The notes below the pieces were generated by a model. The model saw only the letters and a program-made list of their open reading frames with translations. It was not told where the DNA came from and did no database searches. Below, piece by piece: positions 62,851 to 64,000 of a stretch of 64,000 bases of DNA; the stretch's first letter is position 1; every line of letters begins with the position of its first letter. The stretch comes from Paracoccaceae bacterium. Lineage in GTDB: Bacteria; Pseudomonadota; Alphaproteobacteria; Rhodobacterales; Rhodobacteraceae. The position numbers and the translations under genes are program-made. The stretch lies in contig JAHDXW010000011.1 in the NCBI GenBank assembly GCA_023383015.1, positions 1 through 64,000 of the forward strand. The letters are read 5' to 3'.

Positions 62851-63927
62851 TCAGGCCCCGTAGCGGTTCTTGTCGTGTTTCTCGACGATGGCGGCGAAGC
62901 GGCGGGCAAAGCGCTCGTCGGCCTTGGCCTTGGCCTCGAGGATCTGGCGGGCGAAGACCATGTGGCCCTCGTGCGCCTCCATCATCTCGGCCATGCGCTG
63001 GTTGGTGGCGGTGCCGATCGCGGCCATGGCGGCCTGCGCCTCCTTGTCGGTCTCGACCCCGATCTCGTTGATGCGGTGGGCGACGTCCTGCTGCTGGGCG
63101 GTCTTCAGCGACTTGGTCAGCGCATCGTAGAGGACCACCCGCTGGCGGGTGTCGGTCTGCAGCTTGTTGATCAGCACCATCTGCGTCGCCGCCTGGTTCT
63201 GCAGGCTGTCGACCCAGGTCTTGCCGGCCTCGATGTAGCGCTCGAGCGTCTGGCTCTTGGCCAGGTGCACCTGCTCGGCCTGGACGAGCTCGTTGTGGCG
63301 GGCATTCAGCCCGGCGAGTTCGGTCTCGAGGCGGGTGCGGGCGGCGGCGTCCTGTTCGACCGCGATGCGGTTCTCGAGCTCGATGATCTTCGGATCCAGG
63401 GCCGCCACCTCGGCGCGCACCGTCTCGAGCGTCGCCACCGTCGACTCGCGGTCGGCGAGTGTGTCGACGAGGTTGGCCTCGACCTTCGCCTTCTGCGCGT
63501 TCAGGAGGTCGAGCTGGCCCTGCAGCAGGCGCACGATCACGTCGGACTTGCCGATCAGGTCCTGCAGCTTGTCGTCGATCGAGGCAGTGCGCATCCGCTC
63601 CTGGCGCATCGATTCGGACTTGCCGCGCGAGAAGATGGCGACCAGGCGCTCAATGCCCGTCATCTGGCGCATGGCGTCGAAGTCCTTCGAGAACGCCGAG
63701 GTGACGTCGTCGAGCCCCATGATCAGCTCGGCGATGTTGGCGTTCATCACCTCGGTGTGCTTGTGGACGTCGGCAAGCGATGCGGATTCGACATCGATGG
63801 CGATGTCGTCGCCCGACTTCAGCCTGGCGCGCGCGGACTCGATGCGGCCGGTCAGCGCGCTGATCTTCGCCTGTGCCTCGGCCACCTGCTTCTGGCTTTC
63901 GCGAATCTGTTCGGCGAAATCCGCCAT
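62851..63927 (-). CDS. long coiled-coil protein, first gene of the AAA+ operon
   Basis: 358 residues, nearly all helical with heptads (SQKQVAEAQAKISALTGRIE near the start; LETVRAEVAALDPKIIELEN in the middle; ILEAKAKADERFARRFAAIV near the end). There is no signal peptide or membrane helix. The overall pattern recalls TelA-like (toxic anion resistance) coiled-coil proteins, but I cannot confirm it. The ATG at 63927 has GGGAGGTGACG upstream, which supports the start over the longer frame to 63984. Possibly a scaffold for the ATPase. Confidence 0.75.
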   Translation of the reverse strand: MADFAEQIRESQKQVAEAQAKISALTGRIESARARLKSGDDIAIDVESASLADVHKHTEVMNANIAELIMGLDDVTSAFSKDFDAMRQMTGIERLVAIFSRGKSESMRQERMRTASIDDKLQDLIGKSDVIVRLLQGQLDLLNAQKAKVEANLVDTLADRESTVATLETVRAEVAALDPKIIELENRIAVEQDAAARTRLETELAGLNARHNELVQAEQVHLAKSQTLERYIEAGKTWVDSLQNQAATQMVLINKLQTDTRQRVVLYDALTKSLKTAQQQDVAHRINEIGVETDKEAQAAMAAIGTATNQRMAEMMEAHEGHMVFARQILEAKAKADERFARRFAAIVEKHDKNRYGA

Positions 63928-64000
63928 CGTCACCTCCCTGCCGGCAGCGCCGCATCCTATAACCGAGAGATGTGGCGAGGGCACCCGCTTTTCACCCGTT

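Overview
The window is one contiguous, very G+C-rich chromosomal segment that looks like a member of the Rhodobacterales (Alphaproteobacteria). The evidence is the RpoD C-terminus, a SAM-II type riboswitch before metZ, the HlyU, DUF1523 and DUF6638-type families, an mrpA-mrpB fused antiporter operon, and SigF-type promoter words (GTAAC ... CGAA). I saw no rRNA, tRNA, CRISPR array, insertion sequence, prophage or plasmid backbone. About 63 protein genes are supported. Because of the high G+C, almost every gene carries long antisense shadow ORFs, which I left out.

Layout, left half. 1-2.7 kb: 3' end of rpoD, a small coiled-coil gene whose last 22 residues copy the RpoD tail, a PD-(D/E)XK-like gene, a YefM/YoeB toxin-antitoxin pair and hlyU. 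2.7-6.6 kb: an ECF sigma factor with its NrsF-type membrane anti-sigma, divergent from a bufferin operon (DUF2282 precursor, DUF692 oxidase, BufC-type partner, DoxX), with SigF-like promoter words facing both ways; this reads as a copper-stress module. 6.6-16.6 kb: a seven-gene operon (binding protein, ATPase, two permeases, M28 peptidase, SDR, ketopantoate-reductase-like protein) divergent from an Lrp regulator and a gamma-glutamyltransferase. 16.9-19.6 kb: MetF-like reductase, SDR and GntR regulator. 19.8-24.3 kb: efp divergent from epmA, then riboswitch-metZ and folE2. 24.4-27.5 kb: two secreted ELWxxDGT repeat proteins in tandem. 27.7-30.4 kb: argD, argF and a small periplasmic protein.

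Layout, right half. 30.5-31.9 kb: a PCu(A)C copper chaperone with its upstream partner, and rpmB. 31.9-36.3 kb: meaB, a DUF3108-like protein, hrpB. 36.3-38.3 kb: an HprK-like kinase/PqqD-domain fusion preceded by a Tat-exported protein made of 18 (Ser/Thr)-Arg-(Pro/Ala) triplets. 38.3-46.7 kb: dienoyl-CoA-reductase-like SDR, DUF1800/DUF1501 pair, SLC13 carrier, EamA exporter, YmdB-type phosphoesterase, zinc alcohol dehydrogenase. 46.8-50.6 kb: an AlgD-like sugar dehydrogenase followed by two RTX proteins of about 30 nonapeptides each. 51-56.9 kb: mrpACDEFG. 56.9-63.9 kb: a seven-gene co-directional operon centred on an AAA+ ATPase, mostly of uncharacterised families.

The best candidates for undescribed biology are (1) the Tat/STRP-repeat protein with its kinase-PqqD partner, (2) the AAA+ operon at the right end, (3) the RpoD-tail mimic next to rpoD, and (4) the repeat-only RTX pair beside the AlgD-like gene. 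Function statements rest on motifs read by eye and on family knowledge; no database search was run.
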